Made by a program: the position numbers and the translations under genes
The notes under the pieces: generated by a model
The model's database searches: none
The model's input: only the letters and a program-made list of their open reading frames with translations
Told to the model about the DNA's origin: nothing
Assembly: GCA_032622095.1 (NCBI GenBank)
Contig: CP136066.1
Coordinates: 195,786,816 to 195,850,815, forward strand
Direction: 5' to 3'
DNA length: 64,000 nt
From: Siphonodentalium dalli
Lineage: Eukaryota > Mollusca > Scaphopoda > Gadilida > Siphonodentaliidae
Shown here: piece by piece, positions 45,693 through 56,970 of the stretch
Position numbering within the stretch: position 1 is the first letter of the stretch
How the letters are laid out: each line of letters opens with the position of its first letter

Positions 45693-47201
45693 AAAGCCAG
45701 CCCTCAAGTGAATTGGACACATTAAAAATTTAGAAATGTTCCCTTGTTACAAACGCTACGATAATAGACAACACTACAGCAAACAGAATTGACAATGAAG
45801 CATGGAATATAATCTCATGTGAGATTTACGGCGATTTAATGTATAAAATGATTTGTTATTCCCATTTAAATGGATGGTCAGATAGTTATCAAATCTGACA
45901 AATGTTGTTTCCGTGACTTGAGTGGGGTCGTTCTGCAAACTTTTCCTATTGAGATTTGAGAACCACGAGCATTCTTTGGGGATTAACCCTGTCTGTACTA
46001 AATACACATTCATGAGTAGTTCCCTTTGGAAGCAACATATTGTCGTGAAAATATGTTCACGTTGAACCTAAATATTCACATAGGTTAACCCTTTACCCAA
46101 CAGAAGGGCCCTGTGCCAATGCATTCTCTTATATATGCGAGTCGACCATAGGTCGCCTCGCATATATAAGAGAATGCATTGGCTTAACACATTAAAAATT
46201 ATAAAATTGTTAAAGAATGTAAGAAAAAATGGTAAAAAGTGTTAAAAAAAGATTTTTTTTAGGCCAATGCATTCTCTTATATATGCGAGGCGACCTATGG
46301 TCGACTCGCATATATAAGAGAATGCATTGGCACAGGGCATAACTGTAACTATCACAATGTGATCAAGGAGCCGGTTCCAATGATATCCATATTTGTATGG
46401 TTCTATTGAGACAGACCGAAGATAAATTAGGCTGTTGAAGCTTTATTTGGCCGGTTTTGGCCGGTTTGTTGGGTAAAGGGTTAATATTGAACATATTTGG
46501 TTCTGAAATAAGTCCATAGTGAACTTATACTGTATGATTACACATTACCACATTACCACATTACCACATTACCACGGTAAATAGGCTTGTATAGAACCTA
46601 TTGCTCAATAGTGACATACTTGACTTATTTCGTTTTGAAATAGGTTCATATTGAACCTAAATATTCAGATAGGTTCATATTGGTCATATTTGATTTTGAA
46701 ATAAGCCCATAGTGTACTTATATCCGTTATTCCGTTAAATGGACGCGGGCCACAGTGAAAACAGCTTACCACGTTAACTTGGCTTGTATAGAACCTATTT
46801 CTCAAATAGTGTCATATTGAACCTATTTCGAACCCTAAATAGGTTCATTTTAAGCTTATTATCCATGATAACAGGTTGTAGGAAATGTTCAGATAATGTT
46901 CAACAGATAATGTTCAACAAACGCCGTTCCCACCAATGAAAATGAATCCTTCTGAACTTGTATTATTTGTTCGTCTGGCGACCGTCTGCGTATATCACAC
47001 GAACAAGATGAATACTATATCATTCCAATGTATGAGTATACTTTCAAAGTGGGAGAATCCATTTGGTAAATAAATGGTTAACACACCATGCTAAAATGTC
47101 GGTTTAGTCTGTTGCAGTACATATCACTTGCGGATGTACCATGAACTGTAAATGGGCATGGCTAAGTTTAACATCCAAATTATGCAGCCTGTTCTCCCGA
47201 A
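45693..47201 (+). repeat. Segmental tandem duplication, unit 1
   Basis: This unit matches 47202-49008 from CAGCCCTCAAGTGAATTGGA to CAGCCTGTTCTCCCGAAAA. Landmarks in order are CATTAAAAATTTAGAAATGT, GAGATTTACGGCGATTTAAT, TTGTTTCCGTGACTTGAG, TTAACCCTGTCTGTACTAAA, a field of AATAGGTTCATATTGAAC-type repeats, ATGATAACAGGTTGT, a P2 MITE right end, and CACACCATGCTAAAATGTCG. An interrupted P2 element spans 45983-47081 with TTAA at both ends. Unit 1 alone carries the TTAA MITE at 46085-46484. Confidence 0.85.
46085..46484. mobile_element. TTAA MITE with CCCTTTACCCAACA ends and paired H1 hairpins (copy 2)
   Basis: It is 400 bp including TTAA at 46085-46088 and 46481-46484. Ends are CCCTTTACCCAACAGAAGGG and GTTTGTTGGGTAAAGGG. 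H1 hairpins are at 46115-46183 and 46263-46331. It is almost identical to the copies at 31425-31804 and 63202-63601, so all three are young. A 10-bp TTTTGGCCGG duplication before the right end is shared with the 63-kb copy but absent at 31 kb. The matching place in unit 2 of the duplication (about 47590) is empty. Confidence 0.85.
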
Positions 47202-49008
47202 AAAAGCCTGCCCTCAAGTGAATTGGTCACATTAAAAATTTAGAAATGTTCACTTGTTACAAACGCTGCGATAATACATGATAGACAACACCACAGTAAA
47301 GAGAATTGACAATGAAGTATGGAATATAATCTCATGTGAGATTTACGGCGATTTAATGTTAAAAGTGATTTGTTATTCCCATTTAAATGGATGGTCAGGT
47401 CAGATGGTTATCAAATCTGACAAATGTTGTTTCCGTGACTTGAGGGGGTCGTTCTGCAAACTTTCCCTATTGAGATTTGAGAACCACGAGCGTTCTTTGG
47501 GGATTAACCCTGTCTGTACTAAATACTCATTCACGAGTAGTGTCCTTAGGAAGCAACATATTGTCGTGCAAATAGGTTCATATTTAACCTAAATATTCAC
47601 AATGGTTCATACATGTATTGGACTTATTTGGTTCTGAAATAAGTCCATAGCGAACTTCTACTGCATGATGAAACCCGTTTTTCCATTGATTGGCCCGGGC
47701 CACAGTGAAAAAACATTACCACGGTAAATAGGATTGTATAGAACCTATTGCTATGAACATTTCTTTGTTCTCGATTTCTTTGTTTGTAAAATTATGTTAT
47801 AACGTTCTTATAGCATTTGCGAGCTCTTATGTTGTGTGGATAACATAATATATCCCCAGGTGCTTTTGTGACCTATCGCTCCAGATAGTTAATACCTCTA
47901 CAGTGAAGTACAGAACAAATGGTAATGATCCGAAAAAAACAATACTATGTGTACTAAATTTTGATGCAATTAATATTTGGTTCTGAAATAAACCCATAGT
48001 GAACTTATATCCGTTATTCCGTTAAATGGACGCGGGCCACAGTGAAAACACATTACCACGGGAAATAGGCTTGTATAGAACCTAATTCTCAAATAGTGTC
48101 ATATTGGACTTATTACGTTTTGAAATAGGTTCATATTGGTCATATTTGGTTCTGAAATAAGCCCATAGTGAACTTATATCCGTTATTCCGTTAGATGGAC
48201 GCGGGCCACAATGAGAACAGCTTACCACGTTAAATAGGCTTGTATAGCTGTGTATAGAACCTAATTCTCAAATAGTGCCATATTGAACTTATTTCGTTTT
48301 GAAATATTTCGAACCATAAATGTTACCCGCCATATCAAATCCAGTCGGAAGTCGGGATTTTTTTACCCTGTGCCAATGTATTCTCTTGTATATGCGAGTC
48401 GACCATAGGTCGCCTCGCATATATAAGAGAATGCATTGGCCTAACAATTTTTTACAATTTTAATAATTTGTTATTGTATTCTTTAACAATTTTATAATTT
48501 CACCCATACAGAGCCCCAGACAAACATGAGCAGACGACACTCTTCTATGTGCTTCCATATATGTGTGGGGCTCCCTGCAGGGTAATAGATGTTTTTTTAA
48601 TTTTATGTCCTAAAAATTGTAAGAAACATTTATTAAAAAACATGATAAAAAATAGGTTCATTTTAAGCTTATGATCCATGATAACAGGTTGTGCAGGAAA
48701 TGTTCAGATAATGTTCAACAAACGCTGTTTCCCACCAATGAAAATGAATCCTTCTGAACTTATATTATTTGTTCGTCTGGCTGCCGTCTGCTTATATTAC
48801 ATCACTCAAGATGAATACTATATCATTTCAATTATGAGTATACTTTCAAAGTGGGAGAATCCATATAGTAAATAAATAATTAACACACCATGCTAAAATG
48901 TCGGTTTAGTCTGACGCAGTACATATCGCTTGCGAATGTACGATGAACTGTAAAGGGACATGGCTAAATTTAACATCCACATTATGCAGCCTGTTCTCCC
49001 GAAAATAG
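47202..49008 (+). repeat. Segmental tandem duplication, unit 2
   Basis: This unit matches 45693-47201. It is longer because the AATAGGTTCATATTG-type repeats are more numerous and because it holds the truncated H1 element at 48321-48651, which unit 1 lacks. The P2 element here spans 47504-48883 between TTAA sites. The H1-free corresponding site in unit 1 is CGAACCCTAAATAGGTTC near 46832-46850. Confidence 0.85.
48321..48651. mobile_element. Truncated H1-bearing inverted-repeat element
   Basis: It begins TGTTACCCGCCATATCAAAT and continues CCAGTCGGAAGTCGGGA, like the element at 24780-25244. It has one H1 hairpin (48372-48440) and the CAGAGCCCCAGACAAACATG to GTGTGGGGCTCCCTGCAGGG third inverted repeat. 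It stops in CATGATAAAA where the second hairpin should begin. Sequence resumes with the host's TAGGTTCATTTTAAGC. Its inner half is almost identical to the 24.8-kb copy. Confidence 0.75.
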
Positions 49009-49033
49009 GTTCTTATTGAACGTATTTCAAAAA

Positions 49034-49237
49034 CCTAAATACGCCCATATCGGCGTTATTTGAATATGAATTACGCTCTATATGAACGTAAATGGGGCAC
49101 GAAAACAGTCGTATATGAGCGCATTCATATTACAAATACGTCCGTATCGGGCGTATTTCATGCAATTTCCATGCCCCATTTACGTTCATATATAGAGCTT
49201 AATTCGGATTCAAATAACGCCAATATGGGCGTATTTG
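49034..49237. repeat. Inverted repeat, arms about 75 bp
   Basis: The left arm (ACCTAAATACGCCCATATCG, CGTTATTTGAATATGAATTA, GAACGTAAATGGGGCA) is mirrored by TGCCCCATTTACGTTC, TTAATTCGGATTCAAATAAC and AATATGGGCGTATTTGGGT. A shorter inverted motif (GTATATGAGC / GCGTATTTC region) sits in the loop. It follows directly on the AATAGGTTC repeat field. Confidence 0.65.
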
Positions 49238-49944
49238 GGTGTTTGTAAATAAATGAGGAGAATCAGAATGGCTTATAAACTATGAAGAAAAACAATCAAA
49301 ATTAAAAACGATGGCGCCACTAATAACAAAAGTATTGCTATACGTAACGTATTTTTGATGTTGACGTTTTGTATATGTTTTACTTGTTTTAACGATACGC
49401 CACTGCGGGTGTCTCTTCTTCTTCCGATTACAGTCCACCATCAACAGGCTGATGATTATGACTAATTTTATTTTGGCAACGACTGGCGATAATTTCTCGT
49501 GACTAGGGTTTGTAATAATATAATTGATTTGAATTGAATTTGATTTGAATTTGGAAGTCATGATTAGTTGATTGGATTCTTTACTGGGTCGAATGGGTTT
49601 TCTGAGACGTCCAGCATGGATTTAGTTAGTTCATCATCCTGGTCCTGAACTCATCGACTGGAATAATGGTGACTATTTCAGTTGGTATAGCATTCCATTC
49701 TCTTATGGTCCGGGAAAAGAAAGAAATTTGTGGTAATCGTAGTTGGATTGTGGAATTAGGTAGCCAGCCGCATGGGTGTTGACGAGGAGGGGATATACGC
49801 CATATAAAGGCCTATACACCAATACAGGTCATACTCCACCAGTTCAAAACATGGTAACATTTTTTCTGACAGCTAGGGAAGTTTATAACACAGAAATAAC
49901 AGTGCAGGTGAAATATTTTTTTGTTAATATATACCTGTGTATTG

Positions 49945-50700
49945 AACGGACATGGCTCATTCGAGCTTCCATGTTTTGTCTACGCAATTTGTAATGAGGT
50001 CAAAGATAGGTTGACAAATATATATATACGAACTATTGATATACTGGCTTCATGTGCTCTGAACAATATTTGCCATGGTCACAGCCATTTTCCAGCTGTT
50101 TTCAATTATTCGTACAAAAGTGAAAAAACGCTCTTTATTTCCACCATATCAGGAATAGACTAACACGGAACGCTCTTTATTTCCACCATATCAGGAATAG
50201 AGTAACACGGAACGCTCTTTATTTCCACCATATCAGGAATAGAGTAACACGGAACGCTCTTTATTTCCACCATATCAGGAATAGACTAACACGGAACGCT
50301 CTTTATTTCCACCATATCAGGAATAGAGTAACACGGAACGCTCTTTATTTCCACCATATCAGGAATAGAGTAACACGGAACGCTCTTTATTTCCACCATA
50401 TCAGGAATAGACTAACACGGAACGCTCTTTATTTCCACCATATCAGGAATAGACTAACACGGAACGCTCTTTTCTGTTCCACGCCGTGCATGGTTGTTGT
50501 TTGTTTTTGGTACCCAAACACAGTGTAACATGTTTTATTTTTTTATGAATTATATATGCGTCTTTCTTGAACATTTAATGCCCCTAAAAGGTAGTTATAG
50601 TATTTATTGACTTATTTCGATACCGGGAAAAACTCAAAAGCGAATATTATGAATTCGGTGTATTTTGGAGCGCAAATCGCCACGTGGCTTTAAAATTGTA
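49945..50700 (-). repeat. R5 dispersed repeat, third copy, inverted and internally expanded
   Basis: On the plus strand it begins GGACATGGCTCATTCGAGCT and ends AATCGCCACGTGGCTTTAAA, the reverse of the other two R5 copies. Its centre contains the 42-bp array at 50127-50470. Outside the array the block order matches 13688-14105, including AACGCTCTTTTCTGTTCCA and CCCCTAAAAGGTAG. Confidence 0.7.
50127..50470 (+). repeat. 42-bp minisatellite, eight units, grown inside R5
   Basis: The unit AACGCTCTTTATTTCCACCA, TATCAGGAATAGACTAACAC, GG repeats eight times with almost no change. The one variable site (GACTAAC versus GAGTAAC) runs C G G C G G C C, which suggests copying in blocks of three units. The two unexpanded R5 relatives at 13895-13950 and 34858-34915 hold one unit. 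Confidence 0.9.
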
Positions 50701-50914
50701 CTTCACAGTGGACTCGAAATTGTATGATTTAGGTAATTCTGTCGAGTAGATTTTCATCGCTTACAAATATGGCATTTCTAGATTATTAAGGAACAAGAAT
50801 TAACAATACTGATAAATAGTCCTTGCGTCCCCATCAGAATAGATGAGAATATTAAACAGTTCCCATGTATTGAATGGTTCGAACGTGATATTTACGGGCA
50901 TAGAGGCCCCCGCC

Positions 50915-51060
50915 CCACCTCCCATGGAATACGGAATACCACTTAACACAGAGGGTGGAATACGGAATACCAGTTAACAGCCATATGGAATACATAAAAA
51001 TATATGAAAACTTCATTTTTTGGAAGGCCGGCGTTACCTCCTAACAGAGTGGCTGGAATA
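50915..51060 (-). repeat. Degenerate minisatellite with AATACCAGTTAACAG words
   Basis: GGAATACGGAATACCACTTA and GGAATACGGAATACCAGTTA recur with related pieces up to 51060. The ACCAGTTAACAG core is also seen in the arrays at 29.7 and 32.0 kb, so they may share an origin. Confidence 0.5.
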
Positions 51061-51094
51061 CGGCGTACGAAAAAGGGGGTGGGGGCCTCGGCAT

Positions 51095-51663
51095 AGCCAG
51101 AGTAGAGATTCATGGCATGATCTGATTTATCCATATATAGATCATGCCATGAATCTCTACTCTGGCTAACACCCGTAGAGATCATATATTCCTCCAGTAC
51201 AAAACCTTGGAACTTTTTGAAGTTTTGACGGGGAACCTAATAAAATCGAAAAAATAACACAGGGAATATATTTCTTTGCTATTATCTGTTTCTTTATATA
51301 AATGTACTTCACTGTAGGTGAAGGTCCCAGATCGAAATTTCACGATTTAAGAGACTTTGTGGGCGATTTTTCTTTGCGTTTCTTACAATTATGGATTTGT
51401 TCCTGCATGGGTAATTAATTGAATGTTTATTGCGATATCGGCTCTCAAAAGTCACAGAAAGGCATGCGATTTCGAGTTGGGACCTTCACATATATAGTGA
51501 AGTACACTATTAAGGAACATATACTCGTTAAGAAATATATTCCCCGATTAATTTTTTTACTTTATAAGGTTCCCTGTCAAAACTTCAAAAAATTCCAAGG
51601 TTTTGTACTGGTGGAATATGATCTCTACGGGCGTTAGCCATAGTAGAGATTCATGGCATGATC
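51095..51663. repeat. Long compound inverted repeat, about 570 bp
   Basis: A perfect local hairpin lies at 51095-51165 (GCCAGAGTAGAGATTCATGG, CATGATCT and mirror). Next to it, CGTAGAGATCATATATTCCT, CCAGTACAAAACCTTGGAAC and AGTTTTGACGGGGAACCT (51166-51243) are mirrored at 51560-51645 by AGGTTCCCTGTCAAAACTTC, CCAAGGTTTTGTACTGG and GATCTCTACGGGCGTTAGCC. The inner arms continue with GTGAAGGTCCCA / TTGGGACCTTCAC. It looks like a fold-back transposon or MITE. Confidence 0.7.
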
Positions 51664-51669
51664 TAATCC

Positions 51670-52725
51670 GTATAGTGGGTTGTACCTGGATGGTAGGGTG
51701 TTAAACTGTATAACGTGCATATAGCGAAAGGAAGGAGTATCTATATACCCATATCATGCAGTGGTTGTATATATAGCCGACATATTGTGTTGTGGTGCAA
51801 TTTGAAAAAAACTCCCTCCCTTTCATATGTTCGCCATTCATATATCATGTTCAGCAGTTTGACTGATTTTTATGTCATTCGTCCAGGTTGAGGGTATAGT
51901 TGTTTGGTTGTAAGTTGAGGTATCAGGTTGCATGAGAGTGTGTAACAAAAGAGGCGAGGGGGCGTAGTCGGAACGGCCGTTAAACGGTCCATAAGCAGGG
52001 AACGTAGTCGACGGTCAACGGTCCATAAGCCCATTCAGAAGATACAACATCCAGAAGATTCGCCTGATGAAATTAGTAGCCAGGTTCGGTCACATGTACG
52101 TGTAACATATGTTGCTATATGATACTGCTATGGATATATACATGACGGGAAAAGTAATGTGATTTAAAGGCGTCAAAGCTTCACGTTTTGAGATATCGGC
52201 CCAACTTGAAGCATAACGTATATAAACAACCATACAGTGGTAGAGACAAGCGATATGTCCACAGTGCGACCGCTGATATGCTCGTCTTAATTGGGTTAAA
52301 TCAAAACATAATCTTTCCAGGTGGACACATTCCATGCTCCTACTACCTGAATAGCATCCACTTCTCACTATAGAAGATCTTATCGGGAGATTGGATTATT
52401 CCTGTTTCTACACGTTTATGTGTATGATGCCTGCATACTCGGAACGATGTAGATGTGCACATGGGAGGTATAGGAGCCCAACTTGCTCCAACATTGTATG
52501 GAAGTCACTTTCAACACCTGTATGGAAACAGACAGAATACTACTGATATTTGGTGCTAAATACTGTTATTCTGCCTGATGAATGTAAATTGATGTTGATT
52601 CTGTTGCATTCCATTGATCATGGATGGAGTTGGTCTGACATTTTATGGTGAAAGCATCCACACAAAATGTCACAACAATTTGCATCCACACTCCATGGAA
52701 TGCTACAAATTCAATATCCATTTTT
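51670..52725. other. Gene-free stretch
   Basis: A small direct repeat AACGGTCCATAAGC occurs twice near 51983-52032. No coding motif was seen. Confidence 0.35.
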
Positions 52726-52730
52726 TGACA

Positions 52731-52981
52731 GGAGCTGAGCTGGTGCAGCATTAAAGATCCCATGCCAGTGCATTCTCTTATATATGTGAGTCTCCCATAA
52801 GAGCCTCACATATATAAGAGCATGCACTGGCTTACAAGGTCAATCTAAATATTGTTAATCCAATGTATTCTAATTCTATTATATATGTGAGGCTCCCATG
52901 GGGAACCTCGCATATATAAGAGAATGCACTGGCACAGGTTTGTTGCATAATTTCAGGAATCTCCAGTCATAGAAGGGTTAA
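52731..52981. mobile_element. Compact H1 element with two diverged hairpins
   Basis: The start GGAGCTGAGCTGGTGCAGCA and end CAGTCATAGAAGGGTTAA correspond to the CCCTTTCATG-type family, with the left terminus eroded. Hairpins at 52764-52831 and 52860-52933 have AGTGCATTCTC arms and loops TCTCCCATAAGAG and CTCCCATGGGGAA instead of the usual CGACC loop. The spacer is only about 28 bp. Confidence 0.65.
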
Positions 52982-52989
52982 ATGGTTCT

Positions 52990-54120
52990 TGAGTGAATGA
53001 ACATATACATGTATATATTAGGGTTGATATAGAATTAAGGGGAGGGACTACATGGGGAATAATGACATAAGACACAATTCTAATTTCTGAATGTAATTTT
53101 ATCATACAACTTCATAAATACATATACTAGTATGTACACTGGTCTCTATACTATGTCAGAGATGAGATGATTTGACAAACATGAGAGAAATGGTAAGGCA
53201 AATCACAACTAGGCTGAGGTTCCTCTTTGTGGGTGGGTGAACATGGGCAGGAAATAAGAAATATGTCATATGTTTAACGTTTCATTTTAGGATATATGAC
53301 TTTACCGTGATTCCTATATATCAACTCCAATTTTTCATATTTTGAAGAAAAATACCATCATTATCATCCAATTGTAAAAGAAAATTCTATCGTTTTGTCA
53401 ACTTTTAAGTAAAAAAATTTCATTTTTTGCTCAGGCTCACGTGTCGTCTATAATCTCTGTCCACTACTGGCCATAAATCTACCTAGAAACATTTCAACTT
53501 ATATTAGACAATTCCCTTTGTTATTTCTGATAAAAAGAAATTTTTATTTTTGGGTTGTTTAAACTATATGTACTTTGAATAAACAACAGTCTGTTACATT
53601 GAAAATGTACAAGTATTAACACTTAATCATGGACAGTAAGTAATTTTTCACGCCCATCAATTGTTAATTTTAAATTTAAATTAATTAATTTAATTAAAAA
53701 ATTAATTAAATGGTTAAATAAAAGTTTAGTTGAAACATATCCTAGCCATTACCTATGTTCATGCTTGGCGTTTAATACCAAATGCATCTGTGTTGAGCAC
53801 TCTTCACTATACTGGCAGTATAACCACACTGAAATTTAGCAAATTTGATTTATGCGCCTTGCTTCAGAGCTTGTATTAACAAATTAAATGTAAGATTATT
53901 TTGTTGTATAAATTTGTATTTTATGTAATCTCGGTTGATATGGAGTAATAAAGTATCTCTCTCTCTCTCTGTCTCTCTTACATAAAAGGTTAGACATGTA
54001 TGGACTTTGTTTCCGGAAATAGAGTATAGGTGTCTTATACAGCCGGCTGATGTTTTCCAACCATGCATGTGGCATGCTATAGTCTGTTGATGCTTGAGGG
54101 GTGAAGTTTGACATTCTTCA
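52990..54120. other. Gene-free AT-rich stretch with a TC microsatellite
   Basis: Near 53665-53705 there is a dense TTAATTAAATTAATTAA-like low-complexity patch. A segment ending GGAGTAATAAAGTATCTCTC at about 53940-53990 may be a retroelement 3' end with a TC tail. No gene is supported. Confidence 0.35.
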
Positions 54121-54124
54121 ATAT

Positions 54125-54632
54125 TTAACCCTTTCATGCTGGGAGCTGCACTGGTGCAACATTAAAGACCCTGTGCCAATACATTCTCTTATATATGCAA
54201 GGTTGCCTCGCATTTAAAAGAGAATGCATTGGCCTAACAATTGTTTATTATTTTTTATCAATTTTCTTACATTCTTTAACAATTTTATCATTTTTTCTTA
54301 CATTCATTATTAACAATACAATTTAACATTTTTTCTTACATTCATTAAAATGTTCATCATTTTTTTCTAACATTCTTTATCACTTTTTATCATTTTTTTC
54401 TTACATTCTTTAACAATTTTTATAATGTTTTCTTACATTCTTTAAATTTTTTATAATTTGTTATCATTATTTCTTACATTCTTCAACAATTATAAAAAAT
54501 AATATAAAATTTGTTAGGCCAATGCATTGTCTTATATGCGAGGCGACATATGGTTGACTCGCATATATAAGAGAGTGCATTGGCACAGGGTTTTCGCAAA
54601 AATTCAGGAAGCACCAGTCATGAAAGGGTTAA
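54125..54632. mobile_element. Complete H1 element with CCCTTTCATG ends, TTAA targets and a long AT spacer
   Basis: TTAA sits at 54125-54128 and 54629-54632. The left end is CCCTTTCATGCTGGGAGCTG and the right end is CACCAGTCATGAAAGGG. H1 hairpins lie at 54177-54235 (with a shortened loop) and 54518-54584. Between them is a tandem array of AATTTTTTCTTACATTCTTT-type units (about nine), the reverse complement of the spacer unit at 16976-17228. This copy defines the full layout of the element: 508 bp with targets. Confidence 0.8.
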
Positions 54633-54801
54633 ACCTTGCAAATATCTCAACCTAAAACAAAGAGGAATCTCAGACAAATCTTTACATGTGAAATCAAATG
54701 CACAATCAGTGCACAATCAGTATACCTGTGATTAGCAATGAAAATGAAAGACAAAAAGCAAAGTTGGCATTCACATTTAAACTGCAATCATTCTATTGGT
54801 G

Positions 54802-54940
54802 AATTAAAACCCTGAATGGGGTCACACTGAATTAAAACCCTGAATGGGGTCGCACTGAATTACAACCCTGAATGGGGTCGCACTGAATTACAACCCTGAA
54901 TGGGGTCACAGTGAATTACAACCCTGAATGGGGTCACACA
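54802..54940 (+). repeat. 28-bp minisatellite, five units
   Basis: The unit GAATTAAAACCCTGAATGGG plus GTCACACT is repeated five times with A/C and A/G changes (AAAACC or ACAACC, CACACT or CGCACT). Confidence 0.85.
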
Positions 54941-55015
54941 ATGGAATATAAAAATGGAACTTATATTATATTGTGAGACTATCTGTAGCAGGCGTCACAA
55001 TATGGTGCTGCAAAT

Positions 55016-55275
55016 TTGCAGAATAAGATCCCCAGAGGGTGAATTTATTGATGTCACAAATTCACCCTCTGGGGACCTAATTATGCTTAGGCCTGATCTT
55101 CTCTTGAAAGTATCTTCATTATCAAATAAACAAACTTCTTTAGAAAGTTCTTTTTCTTTTCTAGTTTAGTTTCTCTATATCTGGAAACTTAAATCTGTGT
55201 CTAGGTCTCCCATAGCAGATGAGGCCATGCCGAATGAGGTCCCCAGAGGATGAATTTGGTGATGCTAGCCCACTG
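55016..55275 (+). mobile_element. H3 composite hairpin element
   Basis: The first hairpin at 55016-55088 pairs GATCCCCAGAGGGTGAATTT with AAATTCACCCTCTGGGGACC. The spacer has GGCCTGATCTTCTCTTGAAA, TTCTAGTTTAGTTTCTCTAT and GTCTCCCATAGCAGATGAGG. A second, half hairpin begins GAATGAGGTCCCCAGAGGAT at 55228 and ends in GGTGATGCTAGCCC. The same spacer words occur in the copy at 59799-60207. Confidence 0.65.
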
Positions 55276-55299
55276 TCCAGCACCATGTTTTTCGGCCTG

Positions 55300-56330
55300 A
55301 TCTGTAGAAATTGAAACAACAGAGTTTGCTCATGCTCATAGAAAGAAAGTCAGGCCATGCATAATACGAGCTACAAACAACCATTTTTTTATTGGATTTT
55401 TAGATTTCCAGCATATAGAAATGTTGATTTGTTTAAAAAAGTTAAAAGTCAAAATAATTTATTTATGGTTTAAGCCTTAAAAAAGAAGCCAATTTGATTT
55501 CACTATCAAATTACAATCCCCATATATTTTCCCATGCCAAAAGATAGTGAAATCGATGCTAATAATCCTTTTGTGGGAGCCAAATTCAACTCTTAGAACC
55601 AGGTTTTGAGTTTTACTCAGCGCACCACAGATTAATGACATTAACTTAACCTGATGAATATAAAACATGAACTATGTTAATTATAATTAAAACTTAATAG
55701 TGAAATAAATTATTAAACAGATTTAGACAGCACATTATATTTGTAGCCTGACCTGGATGTTAACCTAAAATACAGTCTGAAATTTTCATGCATCCATGGA
55801 ATTGTCAGTTTTGTAAAAGTTAAATGTTGTAACAGTTTCAATTTGTAATCCAATTCAATTGTTTAAAGTTGAGCAGCCAAATCAAAATTTATATCATCGA
55901 ATCTGAAAATAATTTTCGGAGTTTTTCTCTCCCAAGTCCCAACTTTCTATTTTTCCAAATAGTCATATCTATATATATATAAGCAGATACCTTCACAATT
56001 CTGAACTATAATCACAATCATTTCTATCATGTAATCGATCATTCAAGCTGTTGCGCACTCAAAACAAAAGCTCACACAATCTACGCACCTTTCAGTCAAA
56101 CTCACAAGTATGCAGAGCCCAAACATAATACATTCAAAATGATTGATGCAAGCTCAACAATTTTAAATCAACCAGATATTTTAAATTATAAGATGCTTTA
56201 AAGGGACCCACGGAACTCGCAGTGCATAAATGTGCAAAAATATAAAAGTCTGTTAAAACATCGCCTCTAAGAAGTACAATATGGAAAAATATATATTCAT
56301 TATTGATAGTTCCCCAATAACGAAATTTCA
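55300..56330. other. Gene-free AT-rich stretch
   Basis: No motif or repeat was recognised apart from a TA run near 55970-55982. Confidence 0.35.
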
Positions 56331-56334
56331 CATG

Positions 56335-56527
56335 TTGAAACCATATTTTGTTCTTATACCAATCATTAATATCACGTAAATAGTATGTTATTGTCAAGAC
56401 CATTCACTTTGATATGTAAACAAATGCCAGGTTCTGTGACGCTTTTGTTTACAGAACAAAGCATATAAACTTGACAATAACATAGTTTTACACGACATTC
56501 ATGATTGGTTTAAGAACAAAATCTGTC
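56335..56527. repeat. Inverted repeat, arms about 85 bp
   Basis: The left arm TTTTGTTCTTATACCAATCA, TAGTATGTTATTGTCAAG and GTAAACAAATG is mirrored on the right by CTTTTGTTTAC, CTTGACAATAACATAG and TGATTGGTTTAAGAACAAAA. The motif ATGTTATTGTCA with TGTAAACAAAAG also occurs near 34765-34815. Confidence 0.65.
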
Positions 56528-56816
56528 TAAATTTTAATATTCTTTCTGGTTATGGTGGTTTTAACGGATGTGAAAATTTTAACAGCAATACCCACAGCTA
56601 AGACCATCAATGCCTTTAAACTTTGGTGTCGTATTGGACTAATAGGACTTTTATCGGTAATTCCACTGTAACAGAAATCTTTACACAACAATGGTTTTGA
56701 TATCTGAAATCTCATTATTGAAGACAATCAATGTTGAAAATAAGAACAAAATTTATCCCTTTTTTGCATGTACTTGTTGATGATAGCCAAGCCTTGAAAT
56801 AGTGTGTCTGTCATTT

Positions 56817-56912
56817 TCAGAATGAGGTCCCCAGAGGGTGAGTTTGGTGATGTTAGCCCGCCATGCGGGGTAGCATCACTAAATTCACCCTCTGGGGACC
56901 TCATTCTGCAAA
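56817..56912. mobile_element. H3 hairpin, single copy
   Basis: CAGAATGAGGTCCCCAGAGG, GTGAGTTTGGTGATGTTAGCC is mirrored by GGTAGCATCACTAAATTCAC, CCTCTGGGGACCTCATTCTG, with a GCCATGCG loop. The symmetry extends outward: GCCTTGAAATAGTGTGTCTG on the left and TGACAGACACACTATTTCAA with GGC on the right, so the whole inverted repeat spans about 56790-56938. Confidence 0.75.
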
Positions 56913-56970
56913 TGACAGACACACTATTTCAAGGCTTGATGATAGCTGTTTTACACACTTTTATGAAATT

